From NCBI GenBank assembly GCA_964473995.1, contig CAYYRB010000016.1, positions 1-44,113 of the forward strand: a DNA stretch of 44,113 bases, in the 5' to 3' direction. The notes beneath the pieces are model-generated. The model was not told the DNA's origin, ran no database searches, and saw only the letters and a list, made by a program, of their open reading frames with translations. Origin of the DNA: JAKRSD01 sp964473995 (GTDB lineage Bacteria; Bacteroidota; Bacteroidia; CAIKAF01). A program made the translations under genes and the position numbers. This document shows positions 34,442-42,572 of this stretch, piece after piece. How positions within the stretch are numbered: the stretch's first letter is position 1; every line of letters begins with the position of its first letter.

Positions 34442-35340
34442 TCAACCTGAATTGTATTCAGGATTTGTTCTGCACTTAATTCCATATTCACTTGTTGAAA
34501 AGGCAGGTACTTGTTGAACCAAGTCATCTGCCTTTTTGCATATTGTCTCGTATGCAGTTTTATTTGTCCGATGCAATCTTGCTGGGAAACAATGCCCTCA
34601 AAATAAGCGAAGAACTCTTGATAACCTACCGTTTTTAACGATTTTAAATGTTTCAAAGTTTGAAGTTTACGAGCTTCATCTTCAAGTCCTAATGCAATCA
34701 TAGTATCCACCCGTTCGTTGATCTTACGATGCAGCATTTCTTTGCTGATGTCCGATCCAATGGCAGTGAAGGAATAATAGGGCATACTCTGTCCGGTTCG
34801 AAACGAAGAAAAAGGTCGGCCCGAGCTGAAAATTACCTCAAGTGCCCTGCGCAGGCGTGCGGGATTTTGAAGGTCCACTTTTTCGTAATAGGTAGGATCA
34901 AGTTGTTTCAACTGCTTTTGCCATCCGTTCAAACCTTCCTTTTCGAATATGGAGGTTACTTTTTTTGCGGATTCCGACGTAACGTCGGGAAATTCATCCA
35001 GATGAAAAAGCAGACTCTGCAGATAAAGCCCGGAACCGCCACATACGATAAGGGTAGGATGTATCTTCAGCAGTTCATCTATTTTTTTCCGCGCGTCTGC
35101 TCCAAACTGTCCTGCGGAATATTCTTGCTGAACCGAGCGGCAAGCGATAAAATGGTGGGGAGCGGCATGTAACTCTTCAGCAGTGGGAGCGGCACTTCCG
35201 ATCGGAAGTTCCCGGTAAAATTGCCTAGAATCCGCTGAAATGATTTCCGTATGCAGGTGCTTGGCCAGTTTTATGGCAAGTAGCGTTTTGCCTGATGCCG
35301 TAGGCCCTGTAACCACGATTAGTTGTGGCAATTCACTCAT
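34438..35340 (-). CDS. miaA: tRNA dimethylallyltransferase
   Basis: A 300-residue enzyme that adds a dimethylallyl group to A37 of tRNAs reading codons starting with U. P-loop GPTASGKT, SADSRQFYRELPIGSA, GGSGLYLQSL, the NPARLRRALEV motif and the C-terminal TRQYAKRQMTWF are all diagnostic. It directly abuts the CCA-adding enzyme gene: two tRNA-processing genes in one operon. Confidence 0.97.
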   Translation of the reverse strand: MSELPQLIVVTGPTASGKTLLAIKLAKHLHTEIISADSRQFYRELPIGSAAPTAEELHAAPHHFIACRSVQQEYSAGQFGADARKKIDELLKIHPTLIVCGGSGLYLQSLLFHLDEFPDVTSESAKKVTSIFEKEGLNGWQKQLKQLDPTYYEKVDLQNPARLRRALEVIFSSGRPFSSFRTGQSMPYYSFTAIGSDISKEMLHRKINERVDTMIALGLEDEARKLQTLKHLKSLKTVGYQEFFAYFEGIVSQQDCIGQIKLHTRQYAKRQMTWFNKYLPFQQVNMELSAEQILNTIQVD

Positions 35341-36780
35341 TTACTGAAGCTGTTTTGCCGTTTGAAATCCGAGTTTTTCGCCAAGGGCGTACATGTAGCG
35401 CAGGGCCTCCGTACGGTCATTTCTGATTTCCCCATCTAAAATGGCATCTTTTATGGCCGTTTTGATTGTTCCGATTTCTTCGCAGGGAGCAATATCAAAA
35501 GCCTGCATGATATCTTGACCGCTTACGGGTGGCTGAAAATTGCGGATATGGTCTTTCTCTTCCACTTCCTTAATCCGCTTACGAACTTTTTGGTAGTTGG
35601 CGAGGTAGCGGCTTACTTTTTCTTCATTCTTTGATGTGATATCCGCTTCGCACAACATCAGCAAGTCATCCAGGTCTTCCCCCGCATCAAAGATGAGTCT
35701 GCGTATCGCACTGTCGGTAATGGTTTCCTTTGCAAGGGCGATGGGCCTTAGGTGCAGCCTGACCAACTTTTGAACGTATTTCATTTTTTCGTTGACGGGA
35801 AGGCTGAGTCGTCGGAAAATACCCGGAGTGAGTTTGGCTCCCAATTCTTCATGTCCGTGAAAAGTCCATCCGTGTCCGGGTTCGAATTTTTTGGTGGGTG
35901 GTTTGGCAATATCGTGCATAACGGCCGACCAACGAAGCCACAGATTTTCGGTATGCTCAGATAGGTTATCCAATACCTGCAGGGTATGAAAAAAATTGTC
36001 TTTATGGCCCTTTCCGTCCTGGGTTTCTACACCGGCAAGGGCAGTCATTTCGGGAAAAATGAAGGGAAGAATACCCGTGCTGAACAGGAGCTTGAAACCC
36101 ACGGAGGGCTTTGGGGACAGAATGATTTTGTTCAGTTCGTCGGCTACCCGTTCTTTAGAGATTATTTTAATGCGTTCTGCATTTTTGGTAATTCCGGCCA
36201 GCGAACGAGCGTCTATCCTAAAATTAAGCTGTGATGCGAAACGAATGGCCCGCATCATGCGCAGTGGATCGTCCGAATAGGTAGCATCGGGGTCTTTTGG
36301 TGTGCGCAAGATGCCTGCTTCTAAATCGTTCAATCCCCCGAATTTGTCCACCAGGGTTCCAAATTCTACCCGGTTCAGACGCACGGCGAGGGCATTCACG
36401 GTGAAATCGCGGCGGCTCAGATCATCTTCCAGATTGCCTGATTCTACGGCGGGTTTACGCGAATTTTCACGATAACTTTCTTTACGGGCACCCACAAATT
36501 CCAGCACAAAATCGCCGTGTTTCACCATTGCGGTGCCGAAGTTGGCGTAAGTGGTTACTTCAGTCCCTTTTCCAAGTCTTTCCGAAACTCTTTCCGCAAG
36601 CGCGATTCCGCTTCCCACGGCCATGATGTCGATATCCTTGCAGGGCCTGCCCAACAGCATGTCGCGCACAAAACCTCCCACCAGATAAGCTTCCACGCCC
36701 AAGGCGTCGGCTTCTGCGGATATTAACTTGAAAAGAGGATCTTTGAGGTATTGCCGGAGGACAATTTCGTGCTGATTCAT
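35341..36780 (-). CDS. cca: CCA tRNA nucleotidyltransferase with HD domain
   Basis: Adds or repairs the 3' CCA of tRNAs. The class II nucleotidyltransferase head has LVGGFVRDMLLGRPCKDIDI (catalytic Asp pair), DFTVNALAV, and PLRMMRAIRFA. A C-terminal HD phosphohydrolase-type domain follows (MHDIAKPPTKKF, FHGHEELGAK). ATGs at 36801 and 36786 lie in frame upstream, but a perfect -7 box at 36790-36797 makes 36801 untenable. The ATG at 36780 (479 residues) is chosen. miaA starts at the base next to its stop. Confidence 0.95.
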   Translation of the reverse strand: MNQHEIVLRQYLKDPLFKLISAEADALGVEAYLVGGFVRDMLLGRPCKDIDIMAVGSGIALAERVSERLGKGTEVTTYANFGTAMVKHGDFVLEFVGARKESYRENSRKPAVESGNLEDDLSRRDFTVNALAVRLNRVEFGTLVDKFGGLNDLEAGILRTPKDPDATYSDDPLRMMRAIRFASQLNFRIDARSLAGITKNAERIKIISKERVADELNKIILSPKPSVGFKLLFSTGILPFIFPEMTALAGVETQDGKGHKDNFFHTLQVLDNLSEHTENLWLRWSAVMHDIAKPPTKKFEPGHGWTFHGHEELGAKLTPGIFRRLSLPVNEKMKYVQKLVRLHLRPIALAKETITDSAIRRLIFDAGEDLDDLLMLCEADITSKNEEKVSRYLANYQKVRKRIKEVEEKDHIRNFQPPVSGQDIMQAFDIAPCEEIGTIKTAIKDAILDGEIRNDRTEALRYMYALGEKLGFQTAKQLQ

Positions 36781-36789
36781 ACTCATCGG

Positions 36790-36797
36790 CAAAGGTA
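36790..36797 (-). promoter_or_regulatory. -7 box of cca-miaA
   Basis: Minus-strand TACCTTTG, 9 bases upstream of the chosen cca ATG at 36780, predicting a near-leaderless transcript. No clear -33 TTG is seen. Confidence 0.5.
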
Positions 36798-36870
36798 TCA
36801 TTATTCCACGGCATTTGAATTATGGGTTTTCTGGAGGTATGCCTTAATTCTTATCGATTTTAAGGGTATT

Positions 36871-36904
36871 TTGAACAAAACTGCCATTCTTGCGCTTACA
36901 TTTG
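36871..36904 (+). promoter_or_regulatory. Promoter of the carotenoid gene block (-33 and -7)
   Basis: TTG (36871-36873, within TTTTG), 23 bases, then TACATTTG (36897-36904). The ATG at 36911 is only 6 bases after the -7 box, so transcription probably starts at or next to the start codon. Together with the cca promoter this forms a divergent promoter pair. Confidence 0.6.
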
Positions 36905-36910
36905 CTTTTC

Positions 36911-38392
36911 ATGAAGCAAAAGAGCGCCATCATTATCGGTAGCGGCATTGCCGGCATAGCGGCTTCCATTCGTCTGGTGCGCGCAGGCTTCTCCGTTTTA
37001 GTATTGGAAAAGAATGACTTCACGGGCGGAAAACTTTCCGAACTCAGAAGCGGAGGTTATCGGTTTGATGCAGGGCCTTCTTTGTTTACGCTGCCTTCCT
37101 TGGTTGACGAGTTATTTACCCTTTGCGGTGAAAATCCGCGAGACCATTTTCAATACACCCGTCTCGAAACCATCTGCCGGTATTTTTACCCGGATGGAAC
37201 CACGCTTGACTCCTTTGCCGATAAAGGTCGATTTGCCGATGAATTAGAACGTAAAATAGGCGAACCTGCTTCCAATACGCTGAGCTACCTAAAAGCCTGT
37301 GAACGAAAATGGGAACTTACGGCGGATGTATTTATATTTTCTGATTTCTCTGATCCCAAAACGTTTCTCTCACGTGCCTTTTTGAAAGGCCTTGCGAATG
37401 TGAGCGAACTTCATGTGTTGGAAACCATGCATGCCTATCACCGTCGTGTATTTCGGACACCCCGGGCGGTTCAGCTGTTCAACCGATATGCCACTTACAA
37501 CGGTTCTGATCCGTATCGCGTGCCGGCCACCCTCAGCGTGATACCGCATGTGGAATATGGATTGGGTGCATTTATTCCCGACCGTGGGCTATACACTATC
37601 GTGGATGCTCTTACGGCGCTTGCCCGCCGGAACGGCGTCGTTTTCAAAACAGGGGAAAAAGTAATTTCCATAACCCTTAACGGAAATTCAGTGTCGGGTG
37701 TGGTGACGGAAAAAGAACATTACGAAGCAGATATCGTGGTGGCTAATGCGGATGCCGTTTCCGTATACCGCCATCTTTTGCACGATATCCCCGCGGAAAA
37801 GAAATGGGCGGCTCAGGAGCGCAGTACTTCGGCCTTGGTGTTTAACTGGGGCATGAAGGCTGAATTTCCGGAGTTGGACTTGCATAATATTTTCTTTTCG
37901 GAAGATTATCAAGCCGAATTTCAGGCCTTGTTCGGATCAAAAACGGTATATCATGACCCTACGGTGTACGTATTTATCAGTTCCAAACATGTCAGGTCTG
38001 ACGCACCCGAGGGTTGCGAAAACTGGTTTACGATGATCAATGTTCCCGAAAACGTAGGGCAGGATTGGGATACGCTGGTGAACCGCGCCAGGGAAATCGT
38101 GATGAATAAATTGTCACGCAGGCTCGGTAAACCCTTGGCGAATCTGATTGAAACCGAACTGGTGGAAGATCCCCGCTGGATTGAACAACGGACAAGCTCC
38201 GTGAACGGTTCCCTTTACGGGCCTTCGGGCAACAGCCGTTGGGCGGCTTTCATGCGGCATACCAACCGGTCTTCACGTTACCGCGGTTTGTATTTTTGCG
38301 GGGGGAGCGTTCATCCGGGCGGTGGAATCCCGATGTGCTTATCGTCGGCAAAAATTACCGCCAACCTTATCCAAAAACACGAAAGCCGATGA
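36911..38392 (+). CDS. crtD: CrtI/CrtD-type carotenoid desaturase
   Basis: A 493-residue FAD-dependent phytoene-desaturase family enzyme. The N-terminal FAD motif is IIGSGIAGIAASIRLVRAGF, then FTGGKLSELRSGGYRFDAGP. The C-terminal flavin motif YFCGGSVHPGGGIPMCLSSA is typical of CrtI/CrtD. The LFNRYATYNGSDPYRVPATL region and coupling to a CruF-type hydratase favour CrtD (3,4-desaturation of 1-hydroxy carotenoids) over CrtI (phytoene desaturation), but this is inferred from context. The frame is open to a TTG at 36890, but that codon lies upstream of the -7 box; ATG 36911 is used. The stop overlaps the next start in ATGA. Confidence 0.85.
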   Translation: MKQKSAIIIGSGIAGIAASIRLVRAGFSVLVLEKNDFTGGKLSELRSGGYRFDAGPSLFTLPSLVDELFTLCGENPRDHFQYTRLETICRYFYPDGTTLDSFADKGRFADELERKIGEPASNTLSYLKACERKWELTADVFIFSDFSDPKTFLSRAFLKGLANVSELHVLETMHAYHRRVFRTPRAVQLFNRYATYNGSDPYRVPATLSVIPHVEYGLGAFIPDRGLYTIVDALTALARRNGVVFKTGEKVISITLNGNSVSGVVTEKEHYEADIVVANADAVSVYRHLLHDIPAEKKWAAQERSTSALVFNWGMKAEFPELDLHNIFFSEDYQAEFQALFGSKTVYHDPTVYVFISSKHVRSDAPEGCENWFTMINVPENVGQDWDTLVNRAREIVMNKLSRRLGKPLANLIETELVEDPRWIEQRTSSVNGSLYGPSGNSRWAAFMRHTNRSSRYRGLYFCGGSVHPGGGIPMCLSSAKITANLIQKHESR

Positions 38393-39027
38393 AAGCCTCA
38401 CGAGTTTGGTTTGTGGTTGCGGTTATTTATCTGGTGGGTATCACCGGATTTATGATTCCGTCCATGGTTTCACTTTTTGAATGGCTTATTCCCATCAATA
38501 TTCTATTTGCTTTTGCCATATTGCTCTTCGGGGAAAAAAAAATGTCAGCCAGGCATTTGCAGCTTTTTGCCGTGTGTTTTCTGTTCGGTTTTTTTTATGA
38601 ATTGGCAGGCACCAAAACGGGTGTGATTTTTGGGGAATATGCCTATGGTAAAAGTTTAGGAATCGCCCTGTGGGATGTACCTCTGCTTATCGGGGTAAAT
38701 TGGTTTTTTATGGTGTATACTTCCCTTCATGCGGTTAGTATTTTTACATCAAATAAGTTTCTACAGGCGGCAACGGCTCCACTGCTGATGACGGTGTATG
38801 ATTTTTTTCTGGAGCCTTTTGCCATAGACCATGATATGTGGAGTTGGGCAGAAGGTATTATCCCATTTCAAAATTATGTGGCCTGGTATGCAGGCGGTCT
38901 GCTGTTATGCGCTTTTACCGTTTGGACGAAGTTTCCATTGCGCAACCGTTTTGCCGCAGGGTTGTTCTGTGTTCAGGGTTTGTTTTTCCTTGTGTTATAT
39001 CTGCACAGGGTTTTTATGATCCGATAA
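38389..39027 (+). CDS. cruF: CruF-type carotenoid 1,2-hydratase (DUF422 membrane protein)
   Basis: A 212-residue integral membrane protein with about six or seven hydrophobic helices. The pattern ELAGTKTGVIFGEYAYG, then LGIALWDVPLLIGVNWFFMV, then TVYDFFLEPFAIDHDMWSW fits the DUF422/CruF family, which hydrates the psi end group of carotenoids (bisanhydrobacterioruberin hydratase in archaea, CruF in bacteria). The ATG at 38389 overlaps the desaturase stop by 4 bases, so translation is coupled; the longer upstream frame lies inside the desaturase gene. Confidence 0.85.
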   Translation: MKASRVWFVVAVIYLVGITGFMIPSMVSLFEWLIPINILFAFAILLFGEKKMSARHLQLFAVCFLFGFFYELAGTKTGVIFGEYAYGKSLGIALWDVPLLIGVNWFFMVYTSLHAVSIFTSNKFLQAATAPLLMTVYDFFLEPFAIDHDMWSWAEGIIPFQNYVAWYAGGLLLCAFTVWTKFPLRNRFAAGLFCVQGLFFLVLYLHRVFMIR

Positions 39028-39064
39028 ATTTGGTTATTTGTGGAACCTGTCCTTTATTTTCCGA

Positions 39065-39072
39065 TACTTTTG
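39065..39072 (+). promoter_or_regulatory. Possible internal -7 box before the Rieske oxygenase
   Basis: TACTTTTG matches TAnnTTTG, 38 bases before the ATG at 39111. A TTTG lies 24 bases upstream (39037-39040), slightly beyond the usual spacing. The Rieske-flavoprotein pair may therefore be transcribed separately from crtD-cruF. Confidence 0.45.
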
Positions 39073-39110
39073 TCAAACAAAATAAAGGTTGCATCCGTTA
39101 CTCCGTGCAT

Positions 39111-40118
39111 ATGGCATTCATAGAAAATACATGGTATCCTGCCTGCCTTCAGGAAGAATTGGATAAGCAAAATCCGCTCAGAAAGAAAATAGTGGGGCGG
39201 GAGTTAGTCGTGTACCGCACGGAGAGCGGTAAAATCGGTGTGATTGAGGACCGCTGTTGCCACCGCAATGTTAATTTGTCGCTGGGGTATGTGAAGGGCG
39301 AACATCTGAAATGTGCTTATCACGGCTGGGAGTTTAATGAAACGGGCACCTGCGTGCATATTCCTTCTATGCCTGAGGATAAACCCATTCCGCCCGTTTG
39401 CCGGGTGGGTACTTTTCCCGTGCGGACTGATTACCGGATGGTTTGGGTGTTTATCGGTAATCCCGAATTGGCGTCCGAAAGTCAACTGCCCCCCATGCCC
39501 GAAATGGATTCGCTTCCGCGGGTGTATAACTACCATTACTTCAAAGCCGACCTGAAATTAGCGGCCGAAAGTTTGATTGATGCCTACCACATTAATCACG
39601 TACACCGAAATTCCATCGGTACATTCATGGGCAATCTTCATTCGGGACAGGTAGATTTTCATATCCAAAAGGGAGCGGACTGGCTTACTGGCGTATACGA
39701 ACGGATGAATGAAGGCTCTTTTTTTGAAAAGCTTTATTTCGGCTTTACCAAAACGATCAATACGCATTTCGGATTCTGGTTTCCCCATACCTCCAAACTC
39801 GATATTCGTTTCCCTAAGCGGAACATGATTATTTACGAGCACTTTTATATGGTGGATGAGGAAACTCTATGCATGTGCCAGATTACCTTATGGAAAAATA
39901 TATTTCCCACCATGCCGCGTTTTGCCCGTCGATTTATGCTCAAAAAATCGATTACCATCGTGGAAGAAGATTTAGTTTTTCTGCAAAATAGTCGCGAAGT
40001 GAAAGCGCGTACCGGAAAGCCGGATCTGCTGGTGACTCCCTCGGATGAGGTTACCTTTGAATTTACCCGGATTTGGGATCAAAACCTGAAAAAGTATGAA
40101 GGAGTTTCTGCGCAGTAG
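39111..40118 (+). CDS. Rieske non-heme iron oxygenase, terminal oxygenase
   Basis: A 335-residue protein. The frame is open upstream into cruF, but the ATG at 39111 follows a -7 box and starts where relatives do. The N-terminal Rieske domain has CCHRN (CxH) and, 16 residues on, CAYHGW (CxxH), binding a 2Fe-2S cluster. The catalytic domain has ESLIDAYHINHVH, the DxxHxxxxH iron motif with the bridging-type acidic residues, and VEEDLVFLQNS, likely the third iron ligand, as in the pheophorbide a oxygenase-like branch. No membrane helix is evident. No reductase or ferredoxin gene is adjacent. Its last 23 bases overlap the next flavoprotein gene. Location beside carotenoid genes suggests a carotenoid substrate (inference). 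Confidence 0.9.
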   Translation: MAFIENTWYPACLQEELDKQNPLRKKIVGRELVVYRTESGKIGVIEDRCCHRNVNLSLGYVKGEHLKCAYHGWEFNETGTCVHIPSMPEDKPIPPVCRVGTFPVRTDYRMVWVFIGNPELASESQLPPMPEMDSLPRVYNYHYFKADLKLAAESLIDAYHINHVHRNSIGTFMGNLHSGQVDFHIQKGADWLTGVYERMNEGSFFEKLYFGFTKTINTHFGFWFPHTSKLDIRFPKRNMIIYEHFYMVDEETLCMCQITLWKNIFPTMPRFARRFMLKKSITIVEEDLVFLQNSREVKARTGKPDLLVTPSDEVTFEFTRIWDQNLKKYEGVSAQ

Positions 40119-41598
40119 AATTCGAACCAAGCTTAAAAATTACCGGGTTCCGCTGAATGAACCCGACCAAAGCAAGCCGCTGCAACACATTGACGGCAAA
40201 AATGTAGCCGTAGTGGGCGGTGGAATAGCCGGTATATCGGCTGCAGCCAATCTGGCCGAACGGGGTTTTAAGGTTACGCTTTTTGAAAGGGAAAATTACC
40301 TGGGCGGGAAGTTGGGAGCCTGGACTTTCCAAAGCCATGGCGAAACGTTGCGCATGGAGCACGGATTTCATGCGTTTTTCAGGCAGTATTATAACCTGCT
40401 CGATTTTATGAAACGGTTGGATATTCATAAAAATCTGATTCCGATTGATGATTACGTAATTCTTTTCGGGAAAGGGGAGAAGCAAGGGTTTAAAGAATTA
40501 GATCCCACGCCAGGTTTCAATGTGCTTGATTTGAGAAAGCACGGAGTTTTCGGATGGAGTACCCTGCTGAGTCCGCTCAGCATGCCTTTCCTTCACCTGC
40601 TTCGTTTTGATGCCGGGAAAACGTTTCGGAAGTTCGACGGTGAAAGTTTTGAAACGTATGCCCGGCGCACGCTTATGCCCCGAAAAATGAGGCTTGTATT
40701 CAATTCTTTTGCGCGGGCTTTTTTCAGTGAACCCCATAAGATGAGTATGGCGGAACTCATCAAAGGTTTTCACTTTTATTTTTTGAGCAACGAGGATGGA
40801 TTGTTATATGACGTGCTGAATGATGATTTTTACCTCACTTTTCTGAAACCTTGTGAAGACCATCTGAAAAAGCACGGAACCGAAATTAAATTGAACCAGG
40901 CCGTGCATGCCATAGAGCGCTCCGGAAATCAATTTTTGGTGCAGAATGAGGTGTTTGATTATGTGGTGTTATGCACAGATGTGAAGCACATCAAACAGGT
41001 GTTGGGCAACTCGGATTATTTGCGTCAATTTTCCGATTTTTCAAGATCGCTTGAAACGCTTAAGCAGAGCGACCGCTATGCGGTGCTTCGGGTATGGACC
41101 GACCGCTTTGAAACGGATCAACTTCCTTTTTTCGTGTTTACCGACCGTTTGAAAGCCTTGGACTCCATCACGTTATATCACAGGATGGAGAACACCTCTG
41201 CGGAATGGAGCCGAAAAAACAACGGGGGTATTTTTGAATTGCACAGTTACGCCCTGCCCGAAGGGCTGACCGATGAGGATGAAATAAAGCAGACTTTACT
41301 GCAGGAGTTATACCATTATTTGCCTGAATTGGAAGGAATGAGGATAAAGCACGAGCATTTCCAGCACAGGCATGATTTTCCGGCTTTTCATACGGGACTA
41401 TATGCGTTACGACCGACGGTGAAGACGGAAGTTCCCGGTCTTTTTTTGGCGGGAGATTGGGTAAAACAGGATAACTGCACTATGCTGATGGAAGCCGCCT
41501 ACACCTCGGGAGCAACGGCGGCCAATCATATTTTTGCGGAGGAAGGCCTTCGTGCCAATCTGTTATATTCCGTTCCCCAGAAGGGCATTTTTGCGTAG
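40096..41598 (+). CDS. FAD-dependent oxidoreductase resembling CrtU/CruE carotene desaturase/methyltransferase
   Basis: A 500-residue flavoprotein. FAD motif VAVVGGGIAGISAAANLAER with FERENYLGGKLGAW lies at about residues 35-75. EHGFHAFFRQYYNLLDFMKR follows (about 94-113), a motif I associate with the CrtU (isorenieratene synthase)/CruE (beta-carotene desaturase/methyltransferase) branch rather than CrtI, which has DAGPS there. The C-terminus closes the FAD site: GLFLAGDWVKQDNCTMLMEA. CrtU/CruE convert beta rings to aromatic rings; whether this member does is unknown. The start overlaps the Rieske gene by 23 bases, so the pair is translationally coupled. Confidence 0.7.
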   Translation: MKEFLRSRIRTKLKNYRVPLNEPDQSKPLQHIDGKNVAVVGGGIAGISAAANLAERGFKVTLFERENYLGGKLGAWTFQSHGETLRMEHGFHAFFRQYYNLLDFMKRLDIHKNLIPIDDYVILFGKGEKQGFKELDPTPGFNVLDLRKHGVFGWSTLLSPLSMPFLHLLRFDAGKTFRKFDGESFETYARRTLMPRKMRLVFNSFARAFFSEPHKMSMAELIKGFHFYFLSNEDGLLYDVLNDDFYLTFLKPCEDHLKKHGTEIKLNQAVHAIERSGNQFLVQNEVFDYVVLCTDVKHIKQVLGNSDYLRQFSDFSRSLETLKQSDRYAVLRVWTDRFETDQLPFFVFTDRLKALDSITLYHRMENTSAEWSRKNNGGIFELHSYALPEGLTDEDEIKQTLLQELYHYLPELEGMRIKHEHFQHRHDFPAFHTGLYALRPTVKTEVPGLFLAGDWVKQDNCTMLMEAAYTSGATAANHIFAEEGLRANLLYSVPQKGIFA

Positions 41599-41775
41599 AT
41601 GTAAACGAAAAAAATAATTTGATTAACGCTATGTGGCTTGCTTTTAACTGCTTGATTAGGGGTGCGGTTTTTGGTCATTAGTGGTAGAATTACAAAGGAA
41701 AACAACCAAGAACCACGATTAAAAGTCAAAACATAAGGATAAAGCAGGAAACATAAAGGACTTGCTTTCCTTATC

Positions 41776-41792
41776 GGACAATTCTATTGTCC
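41776..41792. repeat. Perfect 7-bp inverted repeat
   Basis: GGACAAT TCT ATTGTCC in the 216-base region between the flavoprotein gene and the convergent DUF4159 gene. On the plus strand it is followed by an A run; on the minus strand a T run precedes it, so it is not a classic terminator on either strand. It could be a protein-binding site or mRNA hairpin protecting a 3' end. Confidence 0.55.
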
Positions 41793-41814
41793 CTAAAAAA
41801 AAACCAAACAATAT

Positions 41815-42492
41815 TTACTGCTCCAGTGAACCTGAAAGTGCAAATTGTACCAGATTGGCTCCCATTTTGAGTGCCTGTTGTCGTTTTTCTTCGCTGTCCC
41901 GGTGTACGTCGGGATCTTCCCAACCGTCGCCGAGGTCGGTTTCGTGAGAATAAAAAACCACCATGCGCCCTTGATAAAAGAGCCCGTACCCTTGTGCCTG
42001 CTTCCCTTCGTGCTCATGAATTTTCGGTAACCCGCCGGGGAAAGCAAATTTCTGCCGGTAAACGGGGTGATTGGCCGGCAGGAGGGTGAGTTCAGACTCC
42101 GGAAATACTTTTTTCAGTTCGGGCCGGATGAACTTATCCATTCCGTAATTATCATCGATGTGGAGAAATCCGCCGGAAATCAGATAGGTGCGTAGATTTT
42201 CCGCGTCAGAGGAGGAAAAAATAACGTTTCCGTGCCCCGTCATGTGGATGAACGGATAATTAAATAATTCGGGACTTCCTACGGCAACCACGTCGGGCTC
42301 CGGATGAATCGCCGTGCGCAGTTGCGCATTGCAAAATTTGATGAGGTTGGGCAATGCCGTCGGATTCGCGTACCAATCGCCCCCGCCGGAATACTTAAGC
42401 ACCGCGAATTTGTAGTGCTGTGCACTTAGAGACGATGCATTCAAAAATAGAAAAAGGCAAAAGAGAAAAATAAGTTGACATGCTTTTTTCAT
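41815..42492 (-). CDS. Secreted DUF4159 protein
   Basis: A 225-residue exported protein starting at the ATG 42492 with signal peptide MKKACQLIFLFCLFLFLN. The mature domain matches DUF4159: FAVLKYSGGGDWYANPTALP, NYPFIHMTGHGNVIFS, GGFLHIDDNYGMDKFIRPEL and VFYSHETDLGDGWEDP. The fold is related to glutamine-amidotransferase-like/ThuA-type domains; function unknown. Longer frames to 42525 are unlikely because they precede the signal peptide. It is divergent from mltG. Confidence 0.9.
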   Translation of the reverse strand: MKKACQLIFLFCLFLFLNASSLSAQHYKFAVLKYSGGGDWYANPTALPNLIKFCNAQLRTAIHPEPDVVAVGSPELFNYPFIHMTGHGNVIFSSSDAENLRTYLISGGFLHIDDNYGMDKFIRPELKKVFPESELTLLPANHPVYRQKFAFPGGLPKIHEHEGKQAQGYGLFYQGRMVVFYSHETDLGDGWEDPDVHRDSEEKRQQALKMGANLVQFALSGSLEQ

Positions 42493-42572
42493 ATGCAGTG
42501 CAGTTGATGCGTAAAAGTAACGCAAAATCGTCCATGGACTTGCGCTTAGGCATAAACTTTCCTTTACTTTGC

